Source: Anaerolineales bacterium
GTDB lineage: Bacteria; Chloroflexota; Anaerolineae; Anaerolineales; Villigracilaceae
NCBI GenBank assembly: GCA_020634885.1
Contig: JACKAW010000008.1
Location: forward strand, 62,001-126,000
Length of the DNA: 64,000 nucleotides
Direction of reading: 5' to 3'
Part shown: piece by piece, positions 43,086 through 51,962 of the stretch
How the letters are laid out: every line of letters begins with the position of its first letter
How positions within the stretch are numbered: position 1 is the first letter of the stretch
The notes under the pieces: generated by a model
Seen by the model: the letters and a program-made list of their open reading frames with translations, nothing else
The model's database searches: none
What the model was told of the DNA's origin: nothing
Program-made: the position numbers and the translations under genes

Positions 43086-44654
43086 ATGACCCAGGAAAAA
43101 CTGATTCTTGCAATTGACCTCGGCACGTCTGGCATGAAGGTCGCGTTGATCTCCGTCAATGGAGCGGTGCTGGGCTGGGAAGCCGAACCCGTGCGCCTGA
43201 TTCTTACGCCAGATGGCGGCGCGGAGCAATCACCGGAAGAATGGTGGCAGGCGTTTTTGTCTGCGGCGGGCAGATTGATGAAAAAGAATCAGGGCGCGAA
43301 TGTGGTTGCAGTCTGTGCGTCCACGCAGGGCGAGGGGACGGTGGCGGTTGATAAAGATGGCAATGCTCTCGGTAACGCCATCTTATGGATGGACATGCGC
43401 GGCGCAGCGAATTTGAAAAAGCAGATCGGCGGGCTGATTAACATCGACGGCGCAGGAATTTCAAACGTGTTGCGCTTCGTGCGTCTCACGGGTGGCATGC
43501 CTTCGATGACTGGCAAAGACCCGGCAGCGCACATGCTTTTCATTCGCGATACCATGCCGGAGATTTACAAAAAGACACACAAGTTTTTGAACGTGCTCGA
43601 TTACATTAACTTGCGGCTCACCGGTGAGTTCGTGGCAAGTTTTGATTCGATTGTTACTTCGTGGGTCACGGATAATCGCAATCCCGATGATATTCATTAC
43701 AATGACTCTTTGATCCGCTCGCTTGGGATTGACCGTGAGAAACTGCCGGATGTTGTGGCTTGTACAAAAGTGATCGGTAGTCTTCGCTCTGATGTTGCCA
43801 ATGCACTTGGTTTATCCTCAAATGTCAAAGTGGTGGCAGGCGCAATTGACAACACGGCGGCGGCAATCGGTGCTGGCGCTGTGGACGATTACGCGTTGCA
43901 TCTTTACATTGGTACATCGTCATGGATGGCGGCACATGTGCCATTCAAGAAAACAGATGTGGCTTCGAGCATGGCGTCCATTCCGTGTGCGGTGTCAGGG
44001 CGTTATCTGCTCACGGCGCTGCAGGCGACGGCGGGCGGCAACCTCACGTTCCTGCGCGACAACATCATCTATCATAAAGATGAATTGCTGCAAGAAGCCG
44101 ATGTGCCGGATATTTTCAAGGTGCTCGATCAGATCGCGAACCGAGTCCCTGCTGGCGCGAATGGAGTGATGTACACACCCTGGATTTGGGGTGAACGTGC
44201 GCCAGTGGAGGATAAAACGCTTCGTGCCGGACTTTATAACTTGTCGCTCAACTCCACGCGGGAGGATATCATCCGGGCTTTTCTCGAAGGCATTGCTTAT
44301 AACACCCGCTGGCTGCTAGCGCCTGTGGAAAAATTCCTTGGGCGAAAAGTAAAGAGCATCAACATCGTCGGCGGAGGCGCACAATCGGATTTATGGTGTC
44401 AGATATTTGCGGATGTGATGAATGTGGAAATCAAACAGGTCGCTGACCCGATCTACGCCAATGCGCGCGGCGCGGCATGGATCGCGGCAGTAGGCTTGGG
44501 CGAGATTAAGTTTACCGATATTCCAGAGTTGATCCAATTCCGAAGGGCGTATCAACCCCAAATCCAGAATCGAGCCGTGTACGATCTTGGATTCCAAAAC
44601 TTCCAAATGATCTATAAACAAATGAAGGGGATATATCAGAGAATGAATGGTTAA
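43086..44654 (+). CDS. FGGY-family carbohydrate kinase (xylulokinase-like)
   Basis: 522-residue sugar kinase of the actin/hexokinase fold. It opens LAIDLGTSGMKVALISVNG, the ATP phosphate-1 loop, and has the sugar-side AILWMDMRGAANLKKQIGG. AGAIDNTAAAIGAGAVDD carries the catalytic aspartate region, and SINIVGGGAQSDLWCQIFADV binds adenosine. Closest pattern is xylulokinase, but the family acts on many polyols and ketoses and specificity cannot be read. In the operon it would phosphorylate a sugar or polyol imported by the MFS protein and feed the class II aldolase. A terminator follows. Confidence 0.87.
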   Translation: MTQEKLILAIDLGTSGMKVALISVNGAVLGWEAEPVRLILTPDGGAEQSPEEWWQAFLSAAGRLMKKNQGANVVAVCASTQGEGTVAVDKDGNALGNAILWMDMRGAANLKKQIGGLINIDGAGISNVLRFVRLTGGMPSMTGKDPAAHMLFIRDTMPEIYKKTHKFLNVLDYINLRLTGEFVASFDSIVTSWVTDNRNPDDIHYNDSLIRSLGIDREKLPDVVACTKVIGSLRSDVANALGLSSNVKVVAGAIDNTAAAIGAGAVDDYALHLYIGTSSWMAAHVPFKKTDVASSMASIPCAVSGRYLLTALQATAGGNLTFLRDNIIYHKDELLQEADVPDIFKVLDQIANRVPAGANGVMYTPWIWGERAPVEDKTLRAGLYNLSLNSTREDIIRAFLEGIAYNTRWLLAPVEKFLGRKVKSINIVGGGAQSDLWCQIFADVMNVEIKQVADPIYANARGAAWIAAVGLGEIKFTDIPELIQFRRAYQPQIQNRAVYDLGFQNFQMIYKQMKGIYQRMNG

Positions 44655-44695
44655 AGATAAAGTCCTTGCCATTTGACACGGACTTTATCTTTTTT
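44654..44695. terminator. Terminator after the FGGY kinase gene
   Basis: AAGATAAAGTCC (44654-44665) and GGACTTTATCTT (44680-44691) form a 12-bp stem followed by T. The peroxidase gene ends at 44694 from the other side, so it may serve both. Confidence 0.85.
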
Positions 44696-45938
44696 ACGGT
44701 GCAGTGATTTCGCTGTTCAAAGTGTATAAAAATGAGATGATCGCATTGAGTTGAGTCTCGCTCAAGTTCAACGGCTCCAACTCATTGTGACCGGCGGGGG
44801 AGGCGGGTGCGGTGTTGTAGTGATTCAAAGCGGTTTGCAGGGTGGTGAATTGACCGGCGTGCATGAAGGGTGCGCGTGTGGTCACATTGCGCAGACTGGG
44901 CGCTTTGAAGGCGCGTTCCAATTCTTCACCTTCGGCAAGCATGAAATTCAACTCGTTACATTCGTTTGGCTCGGCATCGCTGTATGCGCTCAGACAATTG
45001 AATTCATCAGCAAGCACATCTTGTGCGCCTTGCGCCCGACCCGTATCTTCGGGCAGGCTTTCCACGGTGGGCACGCCGGTATTATGGAAAGAGTTATCGG
45101 TGAAGAGCGATCCGTTATGGCAGCGGGTGCAGTTGGCGGGTCCGATAAAGAGGCGCAAGCCTTCCACTTCTTCAGCGCTCAAGGTGGCGTTCATCGTCTG
45201 GGTGTCATCTTCCAGTGCGGCTTGCACATAGATATCAAAGCGCGAAGCCGTTGGCATGATCTGACGTTCATACGCGGCGATGGCTTTGCCCATATTGACG
45301 AAGATTTGATTGACAGTTTCACGGTCTGCGGGACTCATCGCCTCCCACGCCGCCCAAGCGGATTCATCTGCCACGGGACCTGCGGCTTCGGGGAAGCGGC
45401 TTCGGTCTGAAAGATCGGGCAGTTCGCCAAAGATGGCTTCGTATTCGGTGCGATAATTCTCATCGATCAGGTGCGCGTAAAAGGTGCGACTGCCGCCATG
45501 TTCCACTGGGTTTTCCAGCGGACCCAACGCCTGCGACCACTGACTGTCTTTGCGCCCATCCCAAAACATCCACGGGCTGTAGGCGGTTCCGGCAATTGGC
45601 ATGGTGCGGCGGTTGGTAGTGCCCACACCTTGCGCCAGTGGCAGACCATCTTGAAAGCCCTTTTCGGGCAGGTGACAGGTGGCACACGCAACTTCTTCGT
45701 TGGAACTGAAACGGGTATCAAAGAAGAGCGCTTTGCCAAATTCAGCCGCGGCGGGGTCGTCACCATATTGATTGGACGGGTCAGGCGCGAGCGGCGGCAG
45801 GCTGCCGATCCACAGCGTTTTTAGTGTGACGAGTTCGGCATCCGTCCATGTGGGGCGCGTGAAGATGTAGCCCAGCCCGCCAGCCACGAGCACGACCAGC
45901 AACCCAAAGCCTGCCAGAAGTTTGCTGCGCTCAGACAT
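44694..45938 (-). CDS. Di-heme cytochrome c peroxidase (CcpA/MauG family)
   Basis: 414 residues. A single N-terminal hydrophobic segment (about 8-25) anchors or exports the protein. Two c-type heme sites are present: C85-A-T-C88-H89, followed by LPEKGFQDG, and C270-T-R-C273-H274. The overall layout is that of bacterial di-heme peroxidases, which reduce hydrogen peroxide or, in MauG-like members, oxidise protein side chains. Its start codon is three bases from the stop of the FixH-like gene, so the two are one operon. A plausible partner role is oxidation of, or electron exchange with, that exported Met/His-rich protein. Confidence 0.9.
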   Translation of the reverse strand: MSERSKLLAGFGLLVVLVAGGLGYIFTRPTWTDAELVTLKTLWIGSLPPLAPDPSNQYGDDPAAAEFGKALFFDTRFSSNEEVACATCHLPEKGFQDGLPLAQGVGTTNRRTMPIAGTAYSPWMFWDGRKDSQWSQALGPLENPVEHGGSRTFYAHLIDENYRTEYEAIFGELPDLSDRSRFPEAAGPVADESAWAAWEAMSPADRETVNQIFVNMGKAIAAYERQIMPTASRFDIYVQAALEDDTQTMNATLSAEEVEGLRLFIGPANCTRCHNGSLFTDNSFHNTGVPTVESLPEDTGRAQGAQDVLADEFNCLSAYSDAEPNECNELNFMLAEGEELERAFKAPSLRNVTTRAPFMHAGQFTTLQTALNHYNTAPASPAGHNELEPLNLSETQLNAIISFLYTLNSEITAP

Positions 45939-45941
45939 GGA

Positions 45942-46460
45942 TTAGCCTTCCAAGGTTAAGTTGAAGGTGATGGTGTCGGTCAGGTCACCTGCGCTGATGT
46001 TGAACTTCACTTCCCACCAGCCGCCCATTTGGAACTTCATGCCTTCCACTAAATAATCGCCATTGCCGAGGTATTCGGTCACTTGTGGGGCAGTGGGCAA
46101 GCCGTGACCATGCTGTGGCATTCCGCCATCGACGGTGACGGTGGCGTCTTCCACCGGCTGACCGTCTGCGGTTTCGACGTGCAAAACCCAGGTGTGCATT
46201 TGGTTGATGGCAATGGCGTTTTCAGTGGTGTATGAAACCTTGAAAGTGCCGTTATCGGTTGTGCGCTCGGTGGCGTAGTCTAACCCGCTGGGGGCGGCAG
46301 AATCGCCGTGCATACCGTTCATGCCGTTGTGCATTCGTCCAGCCATGAGCGTGTGCATAAAACTGGGACCAAACATCGGCATGAGAACGATGAAGGCAAT
46401 GATGGTGATTACCACAGTGAGTGCAATGGTTAGAATGGTTTTGAGTGTTTTGTTTTGCAT
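45942..46460 (-). CDS. FixH/YtkA-like exported protein with Met/His-rich segment
   Basis: 172 residues. One N-terminal membrane span (about residues 8-28) is followed by a Met/His cluster at residues 35-51 (M35, H36, M39, M43, H44, M47, M50, H51), a composition typical of copper-handling proteins. The rest is a YtkA/FixH-type beta sandwich (about 70-172) with [16 protein letters not shown] and [12 protein letters not shown]. FixH-like proteins act in copper delivery or cytochrome oxidase assembly. AGAGGT is well placed before the ATG. It is the first gene of the peroxidase operon and is divergent from a two-component system. Confidence 0.8.
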   Translation of the reverse strand: MQNKTLKTILTIALTVVITIIAFIVLMPMFGPSFMHTLMAGRMHNGMNGMHGDSAAPSGLDYATERTTDNGTFKVSYTTENAIAINQMHTWVLHVETADGQPVEDATVTVDGGMPQHGHGLPTAPQVTEYLGNGDYLVEGMKFQMGGWWEVKFNISAGDLTDTITFNLTLEG

Positions 46461-46621
46461 GAGTTACCTCTGAAAAGATGATATTTTGGGTCTAAGTGGC
46501 GCGATATTATCTTTGGCAGGGAAGAGCGTCAATGCAATACCGTGTTTCTTTATTGAATCTTTACAAAAGGTTTAATTTGTTTTTTTATGATTTGGATACC
46601 ATATCTCCAATAAAACAATAC

Positions 46622-46682
46622 GGACTCCAGAAGTTCTACTTCTGGAGAACCGCAAGAACCGCAAGTAGAACTTGCGGAGTCC
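46622..46682. repeat. Cruciform-like double hairpin upstream of the regulator gene
   Basis: GGACTCC (46622-46628) and GGAGTCC (46676-46682) bracket two hairpins: CTCCAGAAGT/ACTTCTGGAG with loop TCT (46625-46647), and CCGCAAGT/ACTTGCGG with loop AGA (46659-46677). It lies in the divergent region between the FixH-like gene and the response regulator. Confidence 0.75.
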
Positions 46683-46698
46683 AAATTTGAATTACAGG

Positions 46699-46704
46699 TA
46701 GAAT
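46699..46704 (+). promoter_or_regulatory. -10 box of the response regulator gene
   Basis: TAGAAT ends six bases before the ATG at 46711; no -35 or Shine-Dalgarno is visible. Confidence 0.5.
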
Positions 46705-46710
46705 CCCCAC

Positions 46711-47394
46711 ATGACCAAAATCCTCGTAATTGACGATGAACCCTCCATCACCAACCTTGTCAGCGCCTATCTCAAACCCGAAGGCTACGAAGTCTTCACC
46801 GCCGCCGATGGCAACGCCGGTTTGAAAGCCGCCCGCGCCTTCAAGCCAGACCTCATCATCCTCGATCTGATGTTGCCCGGAATCGACGGCATTGAATTGC
46901 TCTCACGTTTGCGCCGCGAGTCAGATGTATATGTCATCATGCTGACGGCTCGTACCGAAGAGACCGATAAGATCGTGGGGCTTTCGGTCGGCGCAGATGA
47001 TTACGTCACCAAGCCGTTCAGTCCGCGTGAGTTGACGGCACGAGTCAAGGCGGCGTTACGCCGTCTGCAAGGGGTTTCAGGTTCGGGCGGAGAGAGAAGC
47101 GTGATGTCGTTTCGGCATGTCAAAGTGGATGTTGGCGCGCACACGGTCACGGTGGATGAAAATCCCATTGAGTTGACTTCCATCGAATTTGAATTGCTCA
47201 AAGCGCTTGCCGAAAATCATGGGCGGGTGCTTTCGCGTGAGCAGTTGTTAGAGAAAGTGTGGGGTGGTGAATATTTTGGTGAAATGCGCGTGGTGGATGT
47301 TCACCTTGGGCATGTGCGCCAAAAATTGGGCAATGAAGAGCTCATCACCACGGTGCGCGGGGTGGGTTATCGTTTTGATGATGAGCCGTTGTAA
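46711..47394 (+). CDS. OmpR/PhoB-family response regulator
   Basis: 227 residues. The receiver is complete: acidic pair in VIDDEPSI, phospho-acceptor in LIILDLMLPGIDG near D51, and the lysine in DDYVTKPFSPREL. The C-terminal winged helix (about 130-225) shows ELTSIEFELLKALAENHGRV and the recognition region VVDVHLGHVRQKLG. It is followed by a membrane sensor kinase gene, its likely cognate partner. The pair is divergent from the FixH-like/peroxidase operon and may control it; a metal, redox or periplasmic stress signal is my inference from that context. Confidence 0.92.
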   Translation: MTKILVIDDEPSITNLVSAYLKPEGYEVFTAADGNAGLKAARAFKPDLIILDLMLPGIDGIELLSRLRRESDVYVIMLTARTEETDKIVGLSVGADDYVTKPFSPRELTARVKAALRRLQGVSGSGGERSVMSFRHVKVDVGAHTVTVDENPIELTSIEFELLKALAENHGRVLSREQLLEKVWGGEYFGEMRVVDVHLGHVRQKLGNEELITTVRGVGYRFDDEPL

Positions 47395-47413
47395 AAAAGT
47401 GCGTTAGAAATAT

Positions 47414-47439
47414 GTACACGGATTTGACGGATTACACGG
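47414..47439. repeat. Dispersed repeat copy (inverted match to 157-182)
   Basis: 26 bases identical to the reverse complement of 157-182, located in the gap between the regulator and kinase genes. Confidence 0.85.
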
Positions 47440-47525
47440 ATAAACGCAGGTTTACAAAAAGTTTTTCTGTGAAAATCTGTGTCCAAGAAAGATTTGAAAA
47501 ATGCTCAACAGCATATAGAGGTTTA

Positions 47526-48674
47526 ATGAAATACATTCGCGCCCGTTTGGGATTAAAACTTTTTCTCTCCTACTTAGCTGTGCTGCTGGTGGGCGTCTCT
47601 GTTATTTGGGTCGCCACACAGATCACCACGCCGCGCGCCTATGCTCGTCACCTGGCATTCATGGAGTCTCAAATGGGTACAGGGTTTATGAATGGACAGG
47701 GACAGGGACAAGGGCAAGGACAGGGGCATGGCATGGTGGCAGATTTTTACGAGAACTTTCAAGCCTCTTTTAACGAAGCGCTTTTAATTTCTGTGTTTGC
47801 CGCCGCAGTGATCGCGGTTGTGGTGAGCTGGCTGCTCTCGCGCAATATCGTTTCGCCGGTGCAAGCCATCATGTCTGCCAGTCAGCGCATATCTGAAGGA
47901 CATTATGATGAGCGCGTAAACTCTCGCGGCATGGATGAGATCGCCCAGCTTGCCGCGCGCTTCAACCAAATGGCTTCGCAATTAGAGCAAGTTGAAACCA
48001 TGCGCCGTCAACTGATCGGTGATGTCACGCACGAACTGCGCACACCGCTTACATCCATCAAAGGCTACATGGAAGGGCTGGTCGATGGTGTACTGCCTGC
48101 CAATGCCGAAACCTTCAACCAAATCCATCACGAAGCCGACCGTCTTTCACGCCTTGTCGATGACTTGCAAGAGTTGAGCCGTGTGGAAGCCCATGCCTAT
48201 TCTTTGGATGTCCGCTCGGTGAGCGTCTCTTCGCTGGTGCAGACTACTCTTAAAAGGCTTTCCCCTCAGGCGACGGCAAAACGCATCACCCTCCGCTCGA
48301 ACCTGCCCAATGACCTTAGCCACGTCCACGCTGATGAAGACCGCATCACACAGGTCTTGGTCAATTTAGCTGCAAACGCTGTGCAATACACCCCCGAAGA
48401 TGGTGAGGTATTGATCTCTGCCTCACAGCATGGAAATGAACTTTACATCTCTGTCAAAGACTCTGGCATTGGTATTCCGCAGGAGCATTTGAAAAACATC
48501 TTCACCCGCTTCTATCGCGTGGATAAATCCCGCTCGCGCCAATCGGGTGGCGGCTCAGGCATTGGGCTGACCATTGCACGGCACATTGTCGAAGCGCACG
48601 GTGGGCGCATCTGGGTAGAGTCTGCGGGGGAGGGGCTGGGCAGTACGTTCACCTTCAGCTTGAAAGTCTCGTAA
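47526..48674 (+). CDS. Membrane sensor histidine kinase (HAMP-HisKA-HATPase)
   Basis: 382 residues. Two membrane spans (about 10-30 and 90-110) bracket a short extracytoplasmic loop containing a Gly-Gln tandem repeat (GQGQGQGQGQGHG) encoded by six near-identical hexanucleotides at 47694-47729. HAMP follows, then the H-box VTHELRTPLTSIKGYMEG, N box VNLAANAVQYTPEDG, G1 SVKDSGIGIP and G2 GGGSGIGLTIARHIV. A longer frame from 47412 includes translated repeat DNA; AGAGG just before the ATG at 47526 makes that the start. The short loop leaves little room for a ligand domain, so it may sense a metal ion or an interacting membrane protein. Confidence 0.9.
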   Translation: MKYIRARLGLKLFLSYLAVLLVGVSVIWVATQITTPRAYARHLAFMESQMGTGFMNGQGQGQGQGQGHGMVADFYENFQASFNEALLISVFAAAVIAVVVSWLLSRNIVSPVQAIMSASQRISEGHYDERVNSRGMDEIAQLAARFNQMASQLEQVETMRRQLIGDVTHELRTPLTSIKGYMEGLVDGVLPANAETFNQIHHEADRLSRLVDDLQELSRVEAHAYSLDVRSVSVSSLVQTTLKRLSPQATAKRITLRSNLPNDLSHVHADEDRITQVLVNLAANAVQYTPEDGEVLISASQHGNELYISVKDSGIGIPQEHLKNIFTRFYRVDKSRSRQSGGGSGIGLTIARHIVEAHGGRIWVESAGEGLGSTFTFSLKVS

Positions 48675-48678
48675 TTTT

Positions 48679-48708
48679 CATGTCCAATGTCAGATGACAT
48701 TGGACATG
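48679..48708. repeat. 14-bp perfect palindrome, possible terminator of the kinase gene
   Basis: CATGTCCAATGTCA and TGACATTGGACATG with a two-base loop, followed by CTTTTG. It occupies the first codons of the longer, rejected frame of the next gene. Confidence 0.7.
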
Positions 48709-48725
48709 CTTTTGTGGGAAAATTA

Positions 48726-50054
48726 ATGACGATGCCTACATCCTATTCTTCGCTTAAATCCATTCTCGCGGAATTTTTTCCGTTGCATCGCACTCTCGCC
48801 TCTGAAGGCATGGACGAGACTCTCCGTATTGTCGGCGCTCACATGCCGGATGATTCTGGATATTTGATTGAAACTTTTACCCCGCTCTCGCAGGTGTGGA
48901 CGTGGCGCGTGCCGGAGCGGTATATTGTCCATGAAGCGTATCTTGAAACAGAAGATGGGGAACGTATTGTAGATTTTGCCGATAATCCCCTGCATATTAT
49001 TTCGTATTCGCTTCCCATAGATCAATGGCTGACGTGGGACGAACTCGTGCCGCACCTGCGTTTCAATGAGAAACGTCCACATGCGGTGCCTTGGGAATTT
49101 AAATACTACGAACGGGATTGGGGCTTTTGCCTGCCGAAGAGTAGGTACGATCAATTATCCCGTGAGAAAAAATATCATGCGCTGATCCGCTCCGAGTTCC
49201 GTGCTGAGCCGGAGAATGGGATGAGAATCGGCGTGGGGGTGGTGCATCCGGCTGGCGGGCGAGTCTCGCAGATGGGGGAGTTCATCGTTCAATCTCATAC
49301 TTGCCACCCCATGCAAGCCAATGACGATGGTTCGGGTGTGGTATGTGAGATCGAGTTGGCGCGGCGGCTGGCAGAAAACCCGCTGCCCGAAGGCGCGATG
49401 AGTGTGCGTTTTTGGTTTGGACCGGAAACCATTGGCACGGTGGCATACCTTGCCAATCACGAAGACCTGATCCCAAACTTGCGCGGGGGGATGTTCCTTG
49501 ATTCGACCGGTAATCAAAATTCAGTTGCGTTGCAGCGTACCTTGCAGGACGATCATTTGCTGGATCGTGTTGCGCGTTTTGTGCTGACCAAACGTGGCAG
49601 GGAATTTCGAGAGGGTGAGTTTGCGCAGGTGGCGCCGAACGATGAACGCATTTTGAACGGTGCGGGCGTAAATGTGCCAAGTATTTCGTTGAGTCGTTTT
49701 CCGTACCCCGAATATCATACGACTGATGACAATCTTGAGATCATCCATGAGGATTTGTTGGTGGAGGTGGTGGATGTTGCCGAGGAGATCATCCGCATTT
49801 ATGCCAGTAATTATGTGCCGAAGCGCACGTTCCGTGGACCAGTCTTTCTCAGCGGTTATGGCTTATGGGTAGATTGGCGCGAGAATTGGGCGTTGAACCG
49901 CGCCATTGAAAAGATCATGATGAAGTTTGAGGGGCAGCACACTGTCTTTGATATTGCCGAACAGGTGGGTTTGGATTATTGGATGGTGCGCGAATACGTG
50001 GAAAGGTTTCGCGCAAAAGGCTTGGTGGTTGCGGAGCCTATTCCAGCCGTTTGA
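48726..50054 (+). CDS. DUF4910 aminopeptidase-like protein with C-terminal winged helix
   Basis: 442 residues of the DUF2172/DUF4910 group, related to M28 zinc aminopeptidases. The metal-site block is VQSHTCHPMQANDDGSGVVCEIELARRL (positions about 205-232; the His, Asp and Glu of the first half are the likely ligands), followed by FWFGPETIGTVAYLANH. A second acidic cluster is in YPEYHTTDDNLEII. The last 55 residues (VFDIAEQVGLDYWMVREYVE) look like a winged helix. Family members are known from polysaccharide loci, but none is near. The ATG at 48726 (or 48732) is preferred because the longer frame starts within a palindrome. Its 3' end overlaps the GNAT gene by 17 bases. Confidence 0.8.
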   Translation: MTMPTSYSSLKSILAEFFPLHRTLASEGMDETLRIVGAHMPDDSGYLIETFTPLSQVWTWRVPERYIVHEAYLETEDGERIVDFADNPLHIISYSLPIDQWLTWDELVPHLRFNEKRPHAVPWEFKYYERDWGFCLPKSRYDQLSREKKYHALIRSEFRAEPENGMRIGVGVVHPAGGRVSQMGEFIVQSHTCHPMQANDDGSGVVCEIELARRLAENPLPEGAMSVRFWFGPETIGTVAYLANHEDLIPNLRGGMFLDSTGNQNSVALQRTLQDDHLLDRVARFVLTKRGREFREGEFAQVAPNDERILNGAGVNVPSISLSRFPYPEYHTTDDNLEIIHEDLLVEVVDVAEEIIRIYASNYVPKRTFRGPVFLSGYGLWVDWRENWALNRAIEKIMMKFEGQHTVFDIAEQVGLDYWMVREYVERFRAKGLVVAEPIPAV

Positions 50055-50511
50055 CGTAAATGACAAGGTCGTCGCCTTCCTGGTAAAAGTCTTTGATGGT
50101 GGCTTCGGCGGTGTATCCCGTACCGGTGTAGAACTTGCGTGTTCCTTCGTAGTGGTCTGTGCCTGAGGTTTCGGCAATGAGCATCCGTCCGCCCATTTCT
50201 TTTGTCAGTTCTTCACTGGCAGTGATCAACCTGCGTCCGCTGCCGCCTCTGCGTGTTTCTGAGTCCACCGCGATCCAGTACAGGTCGAATACTCCGGTTG
50301 CCAGGTCTCGCGGACCGTAACAGGCAAACCCAAAAACTTTGTCACCTTCTTTGTCAACGATAAAGTTATAGCCGCAAACATCGGGTCCATCATTTAGATA
50401 TTCCTGCCAGATATCCGCCACGCATTGCACTTCTTCTTCATTGAACACGCCAGCGTGGGCGGTAATACTTTGAATTTGCGTTCCATCTTGTTCGGTCGCT
50501 TTCAGGATCAT
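50038..50511 (-). CDS. GNAT-family N-acetyltransferase
   Basis: 157-residue acetyltransferase. The acetyl-CoA-binding motif is recognisable as VDSETRRGGSGRRLITASEEL, preceded by the beta strand FDLYWIAV and followed by GGRMLIAETSG. The tail LVIYVKRLE closes the GNAT fold. The acceptor substrate is unknown. Its 3' end overlaps the convergent DUF4910 gene by 17 bases, so antisense transcription between the two is possible. It lies 66 bp downstream of purB. Confidence 0.85.
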   Translation of the reverse strand: MILKATEQDGTQIQSITAHAGVFNEEEVQCVADIWQEYLNDGPDVCGYNFIVDKEGDKVFGFACYGPRDLATGVFDLYWIAVDSETRRGGSGRRLITASEELTKEMGGRMLIAETSGTDHYEGTRKFYTGTGYTAEATIKDFYQEGDDLVIYVKRLE

Positions 50512-50577
50512 ACTTTTTTTAAAACCCTTTCATTGTGTAGCCCATTATATCAATCGGGTACATCTCCGCTGAAGTGT

Positions 50578-51930
50578 TCAACCTGCAATCTGCTCAACTA
50601 ATTTTACAGCCAGCCCAATATACGTTTCGGGTGAAAGCCCAGCCAACTTTTTTCGGGTGGCATCGTCCACCTCTATTGCATTGCACCACGTTTTGTAATC
50701 CGCTTCGGTAAGCACCCGCCCGCGTGTTTTTTCTTTCAAGGTTTCGTATGCGTCGGCTTTGCCCACTGCGCGGAGGATGGTCTGCGCCCCTTCGGAGACG
50801 ACTTCCCAATGGGCATTTAATTCCGCTTTGAGCTTTTCCTCATCTGGAGCGACGCGGCTCAAACCACGCTGGAAGCTGCTCCACGCCAGCAGGCTGTGAC
50901 CCAACGCCGTACCAAACGTGCGCCGCACGGTCGAATCAGAGAGGTCGCGTTGCAGGCGTGAGACGGTCAACTTTTGGGCGTAGTGTGTAAAAAGCGCATT
51001 TGCCACGCCGAGGTTGCCTTCGGCATTTTCAAAATCTATGGGGTTTACCTTTTGCGGCATGGTGGAGGACCCTACTTCGTTTGCAACAACCGCCTGTTTA
51101 AGAGAAGCGTCGCTGATGTAGCGCCAGAGGTCTTGCGAAAAATCGATCAAAATGGAATTCGTCAGGCGCAGCAGGTCGAAGTAGCGCACCCAATTATCGT
51201 AGGGCAGAATTTGGATGGTGAGCAGGTTTGGCTCAAGCCCAAAACTGGAAACAAATTCACGGCTAAAGGAGAGCCAATCCACTTGCGGGGCAGCAGCTTG
51301 CAGGGCGTTAAAGTTGCCAACTGCGCCGGTTAACTTGGCTTCAAATCTGTGTGAGGCGATCTCGTCGCAGGTCTTTTTGAGGCGGGAAATATAAACAGCA
51401 AATTCTTTTCCCAGGGTTGTAGGCACAGCAAACTGTCCATGTGTGCGGGCGAGCATGGCGGTTGCTTTGTATTGGATCGCAAAAGCGGAGAGGTTGGAAA
51501 TTAAGGATCGTAGAGCAGGCAGGATGACCGTATCTCTTGATTCTTTGAGCGCCATGGCTTGACCAATGCTGTTGGTGTCTTCTGAGGTCAAGCCAAAATG
51601 GATCCACGGAATGAGGTCTGCGAGGGAGGTCCCCTGTAATTTTTGTTGAATGAAATACTCAATGGCTTTAACATCGTGCCGTGTTTTGCGCTCGAATTCG
51701 AGAATTTGTTCGGCATCGACATCTGAAAAATTTGTGATGATGGTTTCGAGTTGTGTGGTTTCAGAAGGGCTGAGGCGGCGCACCATGCCTGTTTTGGAAA
51801 GAGCAGGCAACAGCTTTAGCTCGACCCGTGTTCTATTTCGCAGGTAGGCAAACTCGGAGAAATGATCCCGCAGGGGGGAGGTGGTCTGGTTATATCGTCC
51901 GTCAAGAGATGAAAGAAGATGCAGGGTCAT
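50578..51930 (-). CDS. purB: Adenylosuccinate lyase
   Basis: 450 residues. Cleaves SAICAR to AICAR and adenylosuccinate to AMP in purine synthesis. The fumarase/aspartase-superfamily signature GSSTMPQKVNPIDFENAEG carries the catalytic serine loop; the other catalytic His is in ARTHGQFAVPTTLGKEF, and WIHFGLTSEDTNSIGQAMAL is typical of PurB. The opening HLLSSLDGRYNQTTSPLRDHF is that of the longer E. coli-like PurB group. No other purine gene lies next to it. It precedes the GNAT gene and may be co-transcribed with it. Confidence 0.95.
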   Translation of the reverse strand: MTLHLLSSLDGRYNQTTSPLRDHFSEFAYLRNRTRVELKLLPALSKTGMVRRLSPSETTQLETIITNFSDVDAEQILEFERKTRHDVKAIEYFIQQKLQGTSLADLIPWIHFGLTSEDTNSIGQAMALKESRDTVILPALRSLISNLSAFAIQYKATAMLARTHGQFAVPTTLGKEFAVYISRLKKTCDEIASHRFEAKLTGAVGNFNALQAAAPQVDWLSFSREFVSSFGLEPNLLTIQILPYDNWVRYFDLLRLTNSILIDFSQDLWRYISDASLKQAVVANEVGSSTMPQKVNPIDFENAEGNLGVANALFTHYAQKLTVSRLQRDLSDSTVRRTFGTALGHSLLAWSSFQRGLSRVAPDEEKLKAELNAHWEVVSEGAQTILRAVGKADAYETLKEKTRGRVLTEADYKTWCNAIEVDDATRKKLAGLSPETYIGLAVKLVEQIAG

Positions 51931-51962
51931 GGGTTCCAGCGTTTTTCCAGAATAATATTAAG

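Noticed and set aside
47412..47525. 38-residue N-terminal extension of the sensor kinase
   Set aside because: It translates a dispersed repeat (47414-47439), and AGAGG selects the ATG at 47526.
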